Source: Ceratothoa steindachneri
Lineage: Eukaryota > Arthropoda > Malacostraca > Isopoda > Cymothoidae
Assembly (NCBI GenBank): GCA_963969495.1
Contig: OZ018328.1
Span: forward strand, 132,218,468-132,282,467
Length of the DNA stretch: 64,000 nucleotides
Direction: 5' to 3'
The notes beneath the pieces are model-generated. The model was not told where the DNA came from, did not search any database, and was given only the letters and a program-made list of their open reading frames with translations. Made by a program: the position numbers and the translations under genes. Of this stretch, positions 11,471-22,970 are shown in pieces (the first letter of the stretch is position 1; each line of letters opens with the position of its first letter).

Positions 11471-12979
11471 TGGGCGTTGGTTGCGTCAATCTTTTCATTA
11501 GTGTTCAGCTTTCCTAATTTTCTCCTTTAAAGAATTTGACGCCTGGGTCAGTCTTTTATCTAATTTATCTTTGCATTCCAAAAGTTGCTCTCTCACTCTA
11601 TCAACATTTTTCACTACTTCCCTTCTTTGATTTTTCCAATTTTTCACTTCAACCCTATTTATATCCCTCGTCAAATCAACAGGCAATTAAACACACAAAC
11701 ATTTTTCAGTCGAATGCTTCTGTGAGACTGTACTGATCTAAGATGCTATGCTATCTCGTGTCAAGCTAGCTTGTCAGGTCGCGAGAGAAAGATATCTCGA
11801 AAAACTTTGTTCCCGGTCTGGTTAGGCCACTAATCAACCTGACATAATTCATTATTTATGCGCATACATACATCACTGAATACCTAGAAGCATGCGTCTT
11901 ACTCAGCGTATGCAGATCGAAGTTATTGCAGTGCGTGGAATAGACGCCTTTGTAAGTGGGGTGGCCATTTATGGGTCTGGTTTCATACTATATGCATTCG
12001 AGTGGCACCGATGATTGACTGAATTTATGTAGCCTGAATCCTTGATTTTTTTCTGTAAGGGGGATCACGTCGGGGGAGCAGGGGTAAATGTTCCCCTGGA
12101 GTCGTTATGGTTTTTACGTTTCCTCCCATCACATTTTAATAGACGCATCTTTACCACACAATGTGCTTTCTCCTCCTTTCTCTCCGTACCTCATTAAAGT
12201 TCTGAGTGTTTCTCTTCAGAATTTATTGTACCGCCAGACTTTGAAATGTACCACCAGTTCTAGACAATACTGTATAGTTGACAGCTTGACAAATTCGCCC
12301 TATGTCTTTTGATTCATTCGTTTTCTTTGCCCCGATAGTTTTCCTTCTCATTCGTTTCTACTTTCCTGCATCGATCGCTCTCGCTGTTCGCTTGGAGTCA
12401 ATGTCTCGCTGATATTATCTCCCTTGGCGACTAATTGTCTTTCCCGATCGGAGAGTGAACGGCATCGATGTTCAAAGCCAAATTTATCAATAAACGAAAT
12501 TTCTCAAAATGAGTTCCGAACGAAAGCCTCTACGTAGACCTCTCTGTTTCCGCTTTCTCCTACACCACGCTTCCTCCTCGCCCTTTATCGGTCCCTTATG
12601 CGAGAAGAGAGAACTTTGATTGGTTATTGTGGTGGTGGGTTTCAACTCCTTTATCCTTTATTTTCCTCAGCCTTCCCTTTTGTGTCGAATCTAGTTTGCT
12701 TCTCGGTTTAATCAAGTCACCGTGCGCTTCTAGGCCGAATTCGGCGTAAACGTGAAGTGTTTTCTTTATGGCTGGAATAATGATCGTGTTTCCTGCATTA
12801 CTGGAGGGAGCGGCTTCTTTGCTTCTTTGCCTGCTTGATATTGCGTCGACCACATATCTTTTCTGTTCCTCTGCAATCAACAGGGACTTTCATTGAGGTG
12901 GGGGGTGGGGTTCAGTTAAACGAGGTGAGAGTTTAAAAATTCCAAACGCGATCTCTGCGCGCTCCTTTAAAAGCCTGTA
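11471..12979. other. No recognised gene
   Basis: Somewhat higher GC near 12.3-12.9 kb. A 94-codon minus-strand open frame (12,596-12,880) is basic and lacks any motif I know. It could be a host exon, but no splice or homology evidence supports that. Confidence 0.35.
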
Positions 12980-14188
12980 TACAACACCGTCCAAAATGAT
13001 AAGAACGCCTGTATTTCTATCGCAACATATCCTGTAAATTTTACCAGAGATAATCAATGATTTCCAAAATTGGTGCACGATAACCTCTAGGTCTAACCTA
13101 TAAATGAATAAAGGATATTCAAATTTAGATTAATAAAAAAAGGTAACAGCAAAGTAATTTCCTAGAAAAAAATGAAGTGTCAAAAATGATACGAACGATA
13201 GGGAAGCAAACTTCTATTGGAATATAACGATTAAATTATCAGTGAAAAGTAATTAGCATTTAGTGCGGAGGCCTTTATTTTCGATGATGCTTTGACATCT
13301 TCAACCACAGGAACAAACCAACTATTGATACTCTTGCTCAGTAATCTTGCTGCATTCATCTTGAAGGATTTCAGAGTTCTAGAAATGTTTTCGCCTGGTC
13401 TGCGAAAAACGAACCTCCTGTCATCGGATCCGAACAAATTGAACTTTGATTCATCACTGAAATGGACTTGGCTTCATTAGTTATCCGCCCATTTAACGTG
13501 CTCAGTGACGAATGCAAGACGAGCCTTTTGTTGTTTGGACTGATCAATGGTTTGACCTTGGGTGTGCGAGCGTGAAGATTGCCCTCCTCCAGCCGAAGTG
13601 ACTTAGTCTGCTTGGAGACTTTGATGGCCCAAATCTCACTTAACTCTTCAGAACCTGCTGAAGTTGTCTTGAAATGGTCCTTCTTCATAATTTGGGTAAT
13701 GGGTCGGTTGATTTACAAGCGTTACATAAACATGTTTTGTCATAGGTTTAAAAAATAGTAGGAACTACACATTTGGAGAGTCCATGCATTGGCTACCATT
13801 GAAAGACCATATTGAGTCCGCAGCTTTATGATCATCTTCCAGACAGAGAGGTGTACAGATTTCTTAGCCATGTCACCTATACGATAACTGAAAAGAGAAT
13901 GAGCTAAGGTACACGCGAGTGAACTCAAATCAGTTGATATGCAAACAATGCCGGTTCTCTCTGCAAGAAACCTAAGTATTCGGATCATTCTGGACACTTC
14001 GATTTTTCTTGTAAATCGCTTATTTGCTAATAATTCGTTTTATCATCCAAATTCACATAACCATACATATTTTATATATGTTAGTTATCGTACACCAATT
14101 AGAGAATCCTTGGATATTCTCTGGCAAAAGCTTTTGAAGATGTTAATTGAAATACAGTCATTCTGATCTTTTTGCACTGTACTGTATA
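12980..14188 (-). mobile_element. Tc1-like element with internal deletion
   Basis: Both ends carry a related inverted repeat, about 22 of 32 bases alike, ending in CTGTATTTC. The left copy begins at about 12,981, and the right copy, read on the minus strand, begins ACAGTGCAAAAAGATCAGAA. Both lie at TA. The minus strand holds a transposase start (MAKKSVHLSVWKMIIKLRTQ, about 13,880), then RLVLHSSLSTLNG and FGSDDRRFVFRRPGE (the block after the first catalytic aspartate). The reading then jumps straight to the extreme C-terminus, ILQDECSKITEQEY and CQSIIENKGLRTKC. The segment that should hold the second aspartate and the glutamate is missing. At 1.2 kb it is shorter than a usual Tc1 (about 1.6 kb), so it could only move in trans. 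Confidence 0.75.
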
Positions 14189-15301
14189 TCGAGTGTTCTA
14201 CGCAGGTAGGCTGATTCCATATATCAGCTGACCTCAAGCCTACTTCTCTGCGACCAACAAAGACTAGAATACTTTCTTAAGGCTGATCTATTTGTTGAAC
14301 ATTCCATGTGAATCAAATTGTACTCCAGATGACTTTCAAATGTATTAATAAAATTGAAAATAATTAATTTGAAATTATTTAATCAAATATTCTAATGTTC
14401 TTATTGGTATCACAGTTTAATGTTATACAGGTAAAACTACAGGAAATCTATAGTTCTGATAGCGATTTTCTTTGACTCTGTACTCTCCGTTTTGAAACTT
14501 TGCTACCATGAAAGTTTATATTCACAAAATTCCAGCTTAGGCGCAAAATGAAAATACCACACCTGAACTCATTTATTTATGGTATTTATAAAATGTAACC
14601 TATTCATTCTATAAGAGAAAAAAAAAGACTTAAAATCTTTAATGAGAAAGACGTCTTAATTAAGAGCTTTTTATTCCCAGGTCTCTAGCCATGCCATGGA
14701 TCTGTAGACACAACCATATTCAAATTTTCGCACGCAAATACTTGGGTATGAAGTTCAATATACATATCAAGAATGCAAATTTCACATCAGTTTCTGATTA
14801 ATTTAAAGCAATGGTCATCCGAAGAGGAAAAAAAAAACTAGGAATCTGGAAATCCCTCTGCCTCCTCTTATTACAGGACCGGTTTGTTTTGGAGAAGTGA
14901 TGAGGCACTAGTGAGCGAACAGGTAGTCGGTTTTATGGACGATTTTTTTTCTATAGAGTCAAAGTTTGTGAGATTTTCACATTATTGAACCCTTATGGGT
15001 CTCGTTTTTGGATATCAAGATTTTCATATAATCAAACCAAAACCAACAGTTAAATATGACGGCATCCATAGTGATTTTAAATTTGTTTTGAATAGTTGAT
15101 TATAAACTTGTTAAAATTTGTTGGTAACATTGGGGAAAGTATATTTAAATCCCTGAAAATAAGCAAATATGCTAATTTCTTCGAGTGGATGGTGCAGAAA
15201 CAAACAAAAAAAATGGGAGGGGTATAATAATATCGTAAACTTCCTATGATAATTGTAGCAGCAGCGTAGTATACACTTTGATAGTTCAATGCAAATGAAG
15301 A
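14189..15301. other. AT-rich, nothing recognised
   Basis: Only short open frames and homopolymer runs. No repeat unit or domain that I can support. Confidence 0.45.
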
Positions 15302-15544
15302 CTATTTTTTAAGAAAACCACTCACTTAGGTATAGTTTAGGACGTTTTGAAATTAGAGTGGAAGGTAATTTAGACTGTAAACAAGACCAAACATTCTGAT
15401 CGTATCTTCAGTTTGAGTGGTTCATCTAGTATTGGTCAGTGTGGTCATAAGTCAGTTCAGCAAAATGACTTAGCAGAGGAATGCAAATTAAGCAGTTTTT
15501 TTAAGGGAACATTTTTTAATTTTGATCACAAGTACGAGACTAGT

Positions 15545-15600
15545 TTCTGAGCATCACTTTCCATCCTTTAACGGTACAAACGCTGACAAAGTTTGACCGA
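15545..15600 (-). ncRNA. Hammerhead-like motif, left arm (degenerate)
   Basis: On the minus strand GAAACTAGTC is followed by TCGTAC, and upstream lies GTAC before a degenerate TTAAAGGA in the CTGANGA position. TGGAAAGTGATGCTCA sits between as helix II. Helix I GTAC/GTAC pairing is kept. The core is mutated, so it is probably inactive. Confidence 0.4.
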
Positions 15601-16070
15601 AGATAATTATTTATACAAAAATAGAAACAGAAAATAACATCAACAACAACAAAATACTATTAATAATAATAATAATAATGCTCACAAGAGAACAAGATAT
15701 AAAAAAAACATGGAGGAAATATTTACAAAGAGGGGTTCTATCCTACTAATGATCAGGTGATTCATAGTTTGGAGGTGATAATTAATCGATCTAGTGACCT
15801 GGTTGAAACGGAAGTTCCCTTTCGAAAGATTTAAACTCGGGAGGGAATCCATTAAAGCCACCTCGACTACCTCTCATTTGAGCCAGTCTTTCGACGTATA
15901 AATAAGTTCTACTTTTTCCCAATTGACTCCATGATTAATGGAACTTATGTGTAAGCACAGGCACCAAGTCCAATGTTTTATTTATACCTCAAATGAGTAT
16001 CTCAAAAGAGAGGGAAATGAGCTGCTTTAATTGATTCCATTCCAAGTTTTCATTTCTCAAAAGGAAAATT

Positions 16071-16658
16071 CCAGTTGAACCAGGTCATCAGATCAATTCC
16101 GGTTGAACCAGGTCATCAGATCAATTCCGGTTGAACCAAGTCATCAGATCAATTCCGGTTGAACCAGGTCATCAGATCAATTCCGGTTGAACCAGGTCAT
16201 CAGATTAATTCCAGTTGAACCAGGTCATCAGATCAATTCCAGTTGAACCAGGTCATCAGATAAATTCCGGTTGAACCAGGTCATCAGATCAATTCCAGTT
16301 GAACCAGGTCATCAGATAAATTCCGGTTGAACCAGGTCATCAGATCAATTCCAGTTGAACCAGGTCATCAGATCAATTCCGGTTGAACCAGGTCATCAGA
16401 TCAATTCCGGTTGAACCAGGTCATCAGATCAATTCCAGTTGAACCAGGTCATCAGATCAATTCCAGTTGAACCAGGTCATCAGATCAATTCCAGTTGAAC
16501 CAGGTCATCAGATCAATTCCATTTGAACCAGGTCATCAGATCAATTCCAGTTGAACCAGGTCATCAGATCAATTCTGGTTGAACCAGGTCATCAGATCAA
16601 TTCCGGTTGAACCAGATCATCATATCAATTCCAGTTGAACCAGGTCATCAGATCAATT
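16071..16658 (+). repeat. 28-bp minisatellite, about 21 copies
   Basis: The unit is CCAGTTGAACCAGGTCATCA followed by GATCAATT, and 588 bp make 21 units. Variation is almost confined to the third base (A or G), one AGATAA variant seen twice, and isolated substitutions. That indicates recent homogenisation compared with the diverged arms around it. The unit length is not a multiple of three and there is no open frame across the array. Confidence 0.95.
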
Positions 16659-16844
16659 ATCCCTTCCAGATAGGAATCACCTGACCATTACAAGTAGGTA
16701 GCTACTCTTTATAAAAAAATTTTATTCATGTTTTATTGTATCTCTTGCTTTCTCGTAGACTCAGGATTATTATATTTTTCTGTCTCTTTTTCTTCCTCTT
16801 TTTATATAAATAATTGTCTTAGGTCAAACTTTTTTAGCATTTGT

Positions 16845-16900
16845 ACAGCTGAAGGATGGCATCTGATGCTCAGAAACTAGTCTTGTCCTTGTAATAAAAG
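16845..16900 (+). ncRNA. Hammerhead-like motif, right arm
   Basis: The plus strand reads GTACAG, CTGAAGG, a small hairpin in which GGCAT pairs with ATGCT, then GAAACTAGTC. Compared with a canonical core the CTGANGA box has G at its last position. Helix I is weak. It mirrors the left-arm motif and the core of the PLE-type motif at 871-926. Confidence 0.45.
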
Positions 16901-17207
16901 AAAATAAATGTTTTCTTAAAAGACTGCTTTAATTTGAATTCATCTGCTAGTTCATTTCGCTGAAATGAATCTCTATGATACCAGTGACCAATACTAGAGA
17001 AACCAGTCAAACTGGCGACACGATCAGAATGTTGAGTTTTGTTTATTGTCTAAATTACCTACCATTCTAATTTAAAAACGCAAAACAGTCAAAACGTCCT
17101 AAACTATGTCTAAGTGAGTGGTTGCTCTTAAAGTAGCGGGAAAAAAATAATTAGTGAAAACCAAAACTCAATTGGCGGGGTTTATTACGGCTTAGGGGCG
17201 GGGCGAG

Positions 17208-17273
17208 GGGCGGGAGTTTAGTGGCGTTGAAGTGCGCTAATCCAACTTTGTAGGGAAGCGGTAGAAGTTGAAA
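17208..17273 (+). repeat. Dispersed motif shared with 20,243-20,313
   Basis: GGGCGGGAGTTTAGTGGCGT, then TGAAGTGCGCTAA and GTAGAAGTTGAA, recur in the same order and spacing at 20.25 kb, directly after an L2-like LINE. It may be the 3' tail of a LINE or SINE family. Confidence 0.6.
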
Positions 17274-17329
17274 TCAAAATAAATCCGCTAAAAGAAAATT
17301 TAGATTATTTATTTCAATATGTAAAGGGT

Positions 17330-18340
17330 CTTTCAATAAGGTCCATCGATTTTTAAATGTAAATAAAACAAGTTGTGTTTGATATATGAACTTAATTTAT
17401 TTCAAATTTGAAAGTACATTCTATGGCATTAAAGGTGGAATATGAGTTCGTTCAAATTTCCGCCGCGGCTTTGCTTGGTGGAATGTATTTGGTAGGCCCA
17501 ATTTTCAATGACTTGGTCGCATAAATCTGGCTGAATTTGCTGGATGGTGTTCGTTATGTTGACTTTGAGGAGATCAACTGTTTGAGAATTATTCGCATAG
17601 ACCTGCGATTTAAGGTAGCCCCAAAGAAAGTAGTCTAATGGCGTTAAATCGCATAATCTCGGTGGCCAGTTGACGTCGCCGCCGCGCGAGGTGATTCTGC
17701 CCTGAAATCGCTGGTGCAAAATGTCTATCGTGGCGTGCGCAGTGTGGCACGTAGCGCCGTCCTGTTGGAATCATATGTCGTTAGTATTCATATCAGGCAT
17801 GTAATCCAGTTGAGGCCACAAGAAGTTGCTTATCATCGATCTGTAGGTCTCGCCGTTGACGGTTATGGCAGTCCCATCTTCGTTCTCAAAAAAATAGGGA
17901 CCGATGATTCCGTTAGACGAAAATCCGCACCAAACAGTGACTTTGTTGGGATGCAATTAGTGCTGGTGTATCTCATGTGGATTTTTTCGTCCCAAATCCG
18001 ACAATTTTGCTTGTTCACAAATCCATTCATCGAAAAATGGGCCTCGTCGCTGTGGCGAGGATAGAAATCACGTAATGATGATTTGCACACGCTGTTCAAT
18101 GCTATAACCTTCCACTGTGATTTGCAAAGTACTACTGAACAGTTAACAATGAGGTTGACAGATGTCGCTTTAACAACATGGCCACTATCGCCTGACAAAG
18201 CTCGAGCGTCCTTGTTGAAAAACCCTTTAGATGTGGCAGCAAGAAGGCGATCAAAATAAGTTCTCCACCCATCCTCTTTCCTTCGTTGAAGAAAGTTGTG
18301 AACCTACTCGTAATGTTGAACTGTATGGTTATTTTCATAA
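17330..18340 (-). pseudogene. Mariner-like transposase with DD41D-type spacing
   Basis: The minus strand preserves most of the catalytic domain. SDEAHFSMNGFVNKQNCRIW (first aspartate) and VTVWCGFSSNGIIGPYFF are followed by FQQDGATCHTAHATI (second aspartate) and LCDLTPLDYFLWGYLK (third). I count 41 residues between QQD and the aspartate of PLD, which fits DD41D relatives rather than DD34D mariners. A TGA stands in place of the tryptophan usually found just before FQQDGAT (about 17,770), and frame changes occur near 17,865-17,960 and in the N-terminal third. The C-terminus ends NELIFHL. The left end includes TCTTTCAATAAGGTCCATCG (17,331); a matching right inverted repeat was not found. The relic is young but inactive. 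Confidence 0.8.
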
Positions 18341-18940
18341 CGTCATAAGTGGTATTTTAATCTAATTCTGGGCTATGTAAAAAAAATACAAACTTAATAC
18401 CAATTTTGATCCCCTTAAATTGTAAATCGTAGCACTTTAGTCAATCCATAAACCAGAACTGACAACTGGGTTCAAAATGCCTTTTATAATGATTCGGGTC
18501 CCCGATATAATAATTATTTGGTCGGAAATTTAAACCAGATCGTTAGCAATTCTCCATAATTCATTTTTTTAGGAGAACCAAAATAAAGTGAAGTTGAGGA
18601 AAGTGGAAATGCGTGAAGGCAGTTCGAATAGCCAAAAGGAGAGATTATTTGATGTGCTATGGAACAGAAAGGAGGGTACCTTTCCTGAACCTTCCACGTT
18701 CCACAATTGAGGGAGGTTCCACTGCGGTTTTTAGAAACTAAAAGCCTTTAGGAATCCACTGTGCGATGAAAGCGTATTCTCATCCACTATTTTCAATGAT
18801 AGGAAACACAGACGCACATGCAAGACAGCTTCATGATGTCCGTGCTCGTAGTGTAAAAACATAATCCACCTCGATAGACTACTTACTTTCCAGTCCTTCA
18901 TAAACTGCCCTCCTAAAGTCTACTCGTAGGACTCATACCC
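18341..18940. other. No recognised feature
   Basis: Mixed-composition sequence without an assignable frame or repeat. Confidence 0.4.
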
Positions 18941-20320
18941 CCCGTATCCTTGCTGAAAACAAAAACAAACCACACACCTTGTTCAAGCTTGAAATCCCAA
19001 CCTTTTTACCCTATCTTCCCTGCTGAATTCTTTGCCTCTCTACTGATAAGGTAATCCATATCCGCACTGGCATACCCTCTGCCTCTACTCATGGCCACCG
19101 ACTAACCCCCTCTCTCCCTACCACAACTAAACTTCTATCTTTTTCCCCAGCGTTCCGATACTTCTTCTCGTCCCCTCGGCTCATTCCCTCAAGTCTTTAT
19201 CCCTAGTCAATCCCGGCTCTTCTCCCTTGCCATGCTGATATTTTTGAAAACCTGGTGTCAACCAGGATTCTATGTGGATCACCTGTCCTCTAGTTTATAG
19301 GCAGGTCACAGCACTGAATCAGCTCTCCTACATGTAACGGATTGGCATCGCCTTACGGCCGATGCTGATCATTCTTCTATTCTGGTGTTATGGACCTCTC
19401 TGCAGCATCAGACCCTATTCACCACACTGTTCCTAATCACCTCATTGGTAAATTCCTGGATTCTCTGGAACTGCTCTCAAATGGTTCCGCTCGTACATTA
19501 CATCTTGTACTCAATATCGTCACATAGTTAATGATGTATCTTGGCCAGCAGAGGTGAGTTTGGGTGCTCTGAAGGTTTGTTTCTTGGTATACTTCTGTTC
19601 GGCTTACCTTGGTAGTAGTCGCTAGATGGGCGTATATAAAAACATATTCTGTTCCGCCTCTATTTTATCTCTATTATCCACCTATAACACAATCACACAA
19701 TGGCTCTCCAACAACTTTCTGAAATTCAACCATGACAAAACCGAATTACTAATGGTAGGAACTCCTAGTGGCGTACAGTACTGTAAAACTATTGTTCCCT
19801 CTTTAAACCTTATGGTTTCCCATGCCCCCCTTTCTGATACAGTTAAAAATCTGGGCGTCATCTTTGATAGTCAGTTATCTCTTGAACCCCTTGTTGCAAA
19901 CACTTGTAAATCCTCTCTGTTTTCTTGATAATGTCGGTCGCATCCGTGCCCTCTTTGACCCCAACAACGATGAGAGTGGCATTCACACCTTCATCACCTC
20001 CCGCCTTGACTACTAGAACTCCCTTCTTGCTGAAGCATCTGCTTCCACTCTTCAACTGGTTTCAAAGTTTCCAGAAGTGCATGAAGGCGCGTTGTGTGGG
20101 GATGCGCTTGGGGCCTTCTGCCTAAAGATGAACCTTGACTGGACAAGATTCCCCGGCACAAGCACCCTATCGCTATTAAGTCTCTTCGGCACGTTCAGAA
20201 TGATGGGTGGATTTGGCTCAATAAGAAATATAGTGTATGGGAGAGGGCGGGTAGTTTTAGTGGCGTTGACGTGCGCTGACCTCTCTTCAAGAGAAAGTGA
20301 TAGAAGTTGAAGATAGAATG
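18941..20320 (+). pseudogene. L2-like LINE reverse transcriptase relic
   Basis: Plus-strand blocks appear in order. GHSTESALLHVTDWHRLTAD sits at about 19,310-19,370. A shifted motif A region resembles MDLSAASDTIHHTVLNHLIG (about 19,390). Then come FSGTALKWFRSYITSCTQYR (about 19,465), WLSNNFLKFNHDKTELLMVG (about 19,702) and VKNLGVIFDSQLSLEP (about 19,840), then FITSRLDY at about 20,000. This is the ordering of L2/Rex-type LINEs. The motif C box is lost. The region 19,626-19,928 is one 100-codon frame, the longest survivor. A GC-rich tail motif at 20,243-20,313 probably belongs to its 3' end. Confidence 0.75.
20243..20313 (+). repeat. Dispersed motif shared with 17,208-17,273
   Basis: Contains GGGCGGGTAGTTTTAGTGGC, then TTGACGTGCGCTGA and GATAGAAGTTGAAGA in the order found at 17.2 kb. 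It lies right after the last LINE coding block. Confidence 0.6.
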
Positions 20321-20680
20321 TGACCAGCTCGAAAGGACTTTCTTCTTACATCCGCGCATCTTAAGAAAGCACAGGTTGAGGTCACGTGGGAGACTGAAAG
20401 CCTGTCCTTTTTTTAATATTATTTGACTTGGAAATAAATTAATGCGAATTTGAATAATGTTTTTGCTTTTTTAACTCATTGTTTTGCACCTTTTGTTTGT
20501 TTGTAATTTTATATTTTAGAGATATCTCGTTTACTGCCATTTTGTATGTATGTTCCTACTTTTTCCCATTATTTTGTAAAGGAAAAACAGTTTATTCACA
20601 AAGTACAAAAAGAAGAATTTTAAACATTAATTGCTTGCTGAACTTATTGAGAGTGGGGTGGGAGGGATATAAACCACTCT

Positions 20681-20880
20681 AACACACACACACACACATA
20701 TACACACACTCTCTCTCTCTCTCCCCCTCTTTCTCTTTTTCTCCTCTCTCTTATCTCTCTTTCTCCCTCTCTCTCCTCTCTCTCTCTTTTTATATTTCTC
20801 TTTCTCCCTTTCTCTCCTCTCTCTCTCTTTCTCCTCTCTCTTCTCTATTTTCTTTCTCTCTTTTTCCTCTCTCTATCGTT
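20681..20880. repeat. (CA)n then long CT-rich microsatellite
   Basis: A short CACACA tract followed by about 170 bases of CTCTCT with T, CC and TTT interruptions. Confidence 0.9.
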
Positions 20881-22671
20881 CTATACTACGAGGAAATGAC
20901 CGTAATTTTGAGAGACGCAGAAGTCTGCCCATAAATCCTCATTAGTTGATTTTAACTCAATATTTGGATGTTTACGGTCGCCCGAAACCTGTATCAGATT
21001 TGCCCAGTCTGAAACCTACAAAGTCTTGCTCAAGGCTTGTTCTGTAATATGACACCGGACACCCCTCACCCCCAACACACACGAGACATGTCTATTGAAT
21101 CCAATAGCGTTCAGGGGAGAACATTATTTGGAATTTGTCCCACAAATTGGCAATTTGTTTTACTTTACTAGTGTACATTACTGCTCAAAATATTGTCATA
21201 GTAATGTACCGTACAAGACGATTGCATTACTTCAAAGAGCCGTTTGTGTATAAAATACCTTTTAAAAGACTGTCTTGAGATCAGAGTTGTGGTTTTTATG
21301 TCCATACATAGATTCACTCGCATTCAGCGCGCTCTAACCTAAGAATGCCAAAAAATATCCCCTAAACGACTAAATTTTGCCAAAAAACGATTTCTTTTCG
21401 AATATTTTATTTTTAATGTTCAAAAATTCTATTTGTTGTTGTTTTTTCATTACTCTGAGAGACGATGAAAATGAAATAGCATCTTTGTATGTGTGAACGT
21501 GACGAAGATGTGTAATGACTACAAGGGAGTAATTTTGTTTAGGAGAATATCAGTAAGCATCCTGACGATCCGCCTATTCTCGCCTTCGATTGTATGAGGT
21601 TAACGGCTTTATTTCGGTGTTTTTCAATTATAACGCACCGATAAGTGTCACGCGTCTCGAAACTAATGGCTGGGGTTCTTCGTTCGCCCACTCGATCTTT
21701 GAGCAACGCATTATTTGGACGCTGCACCCACTCGCTTGTACAGTTTTTATAGACTTTCTAGATTTTACTGCATCCTCCTTATTCTTTAGGCCTATTACAT
21801 ATCAGGTTTGTGATCACTCATCGTGCGACACTGCTACAATCTTAATCACCCCACGGCAGGTAGAAAAAAAACCCTGTTTTTACTACAGGATTTTTATTAC
21901 AAAACTATACTTTGAGGAAATAATGATAAATTAACAAGCTATTGGTTAAAAGTCGTTCTTGAATCAATTGAGAGATTCCCTTCGACTAAACGAGATAATA
22001 TCCATTAGAAGTATAATGAATTTAACTGAATAACGATGGATAGCAAGCGAGATACTAAAAACGGCGGGGACGAAGGTACTAAAATGAATAAAGCAGATAG
22101 CTGAACGATGATGAGTTAAGAATGGCAATAGTAACAAATGTCCAAGTCCTTAAATCTTTGTCTAAGTCCTTCTCTTATATAAATAACAAATCATCAAAGC
22201 TTTCAAAGCTAGTCTTTGTAACTTGCCTTAATACTGGCTTCAAGCGGTCTTCAACCAATTAAACGTGAGAAATCTGATTGCGGGCCAAGTCCGAACATTA
22301 GGAGCTTGGCATTTCATCGTGCAATGGACCTGTGACTATAGCAAATTGTTTGTTTCTGGTGTTTAATTAACGTATATAACTGATTGGATATAAAAAAATA
22401 TTTCTAATCCTTTATCTCTATTTGCATTTGTGTCGGCCGAAGGTTGGAATGGATGAGATCATTTGTTTACATATTCCGTGATTATCGGGTCAAAGCGGTT
22501 CTATTGTTTATATTAAGTTTAAAAATCCTAAATCTTTATAGAAGAATTTTGAGTGCATTTGAACCGTATTTCGTAAGAAAAGATTTAGAAAGGAATTAAA
22601 CAATGAGAGATACCATTTGCCACTTTGCTTAGCAATCTCCCAATGGAAACATGAAGCAGAAAGGAGAATAA

Positions 22672-22674
<3 letters not shown>
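20881..22674. other. No recognised gene
   Basis: The longest frame is 114 codons (21,590-21,934, plus) and has no recognisable motif. It overlaps a 62-codon frame on the other strand. I see no repeat unit here. Confidence 0.4.

Positions 22675-22760
<86 letters not shown>
22675..22760. repeat. (TA)n microsatellite flanking a palindromic element (left)
   Basis: Pure TA tract that ends exactly where the inverted arm begins (22,761). Confidence 0.95.
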
Positions 22761-22762
<2 letters not shown>

Positions 22763-22821
22763 AAAACTTCCTTTTCAGAAGACGAAAGGTGGAAAAAAAT
22801 GCTGGCAAGTGGCATAATTTT

Positions 22822-22869
22822 ATTAGCCGAGACGTCTTTCAATCTTTTCAAAGGTCATCTTCTGGGCAA
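22822..22869 (-). ncRNA. Hammerhead-like motif, left arm (degenerate)
   Basis: The minus strand reads CCAGAAGATGACC, a weak hairpin, GAAAGACGTC, then TCGGCTAAT. TTTGCCC before the core partly pairs with the sequence after GTC (TTAGCCGA would be perfect), as helix I. CTGAAGA has become CAGAAGA and GAAAC has a two-base insertion, so activity is unlikely. Confidence 0.4.
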
Positions 22870-22920
22870 AAAAACAAAAAAAACAAAAACAAACAAACCA
22901 TTTTTGTAATTTTTTTTCAT

Positions 22921-22970
22921 TGTTTGCCCAGAAGATGACCATTGAAAAGATTGAAAGACGTCTCGGCTAA
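22921..22970 (+). ncRNA. Hammerhead-like motif, right arm (degenerate)
   Basis: The plus strand has the same layout as the left-arm motif: TTTGCC, CAGAAGA, a helix II region, GAAAGACGTC, then TCGGCTAA. It carries the same core changes, so those changes predate or were copied with the palindrome. Confidence 0.4.

Larger units (their letters stand above)
15302..17136. mobile_element. Large fold-back element with ribozyme-like motifs in both arms
   Basis: The outer roughly 340 bp on each side (15,302-15,640 and 16,795-17,136) are diverged inverted copies. They begin CTATTTTTTAAGAAAACCAC on the left and CTACTTTAAGAGCAACCACT on the right, read inward. Each arm contains TGATGCTCAGAAACTAGTC on its outward-reading strand, within a hammerhead-like context. 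The centre holds a 28-bp tandem array and about 400 bp of other sequence, including AAT triplets (15,657-15,680). There is no open frame for a transposase or nuclease. By analogy with the locus at 49.8-51.8 kb I infer a non-autonomous, palindromic Penelope-type derivative. A fold-back DNA transposon is the main alternative. Confidence 0.6.

Noticed and set aside
12596..12880. 94-codon minus frame as a host gene
   Set aside because: No motif, splice signal or conservation evidence available from the sequence alone.
16071..16658. 28-bp array considered as a CRISPR
   Set aside because: Units are contiguous with no spacers, and the context is eukaryotic transposable elements.
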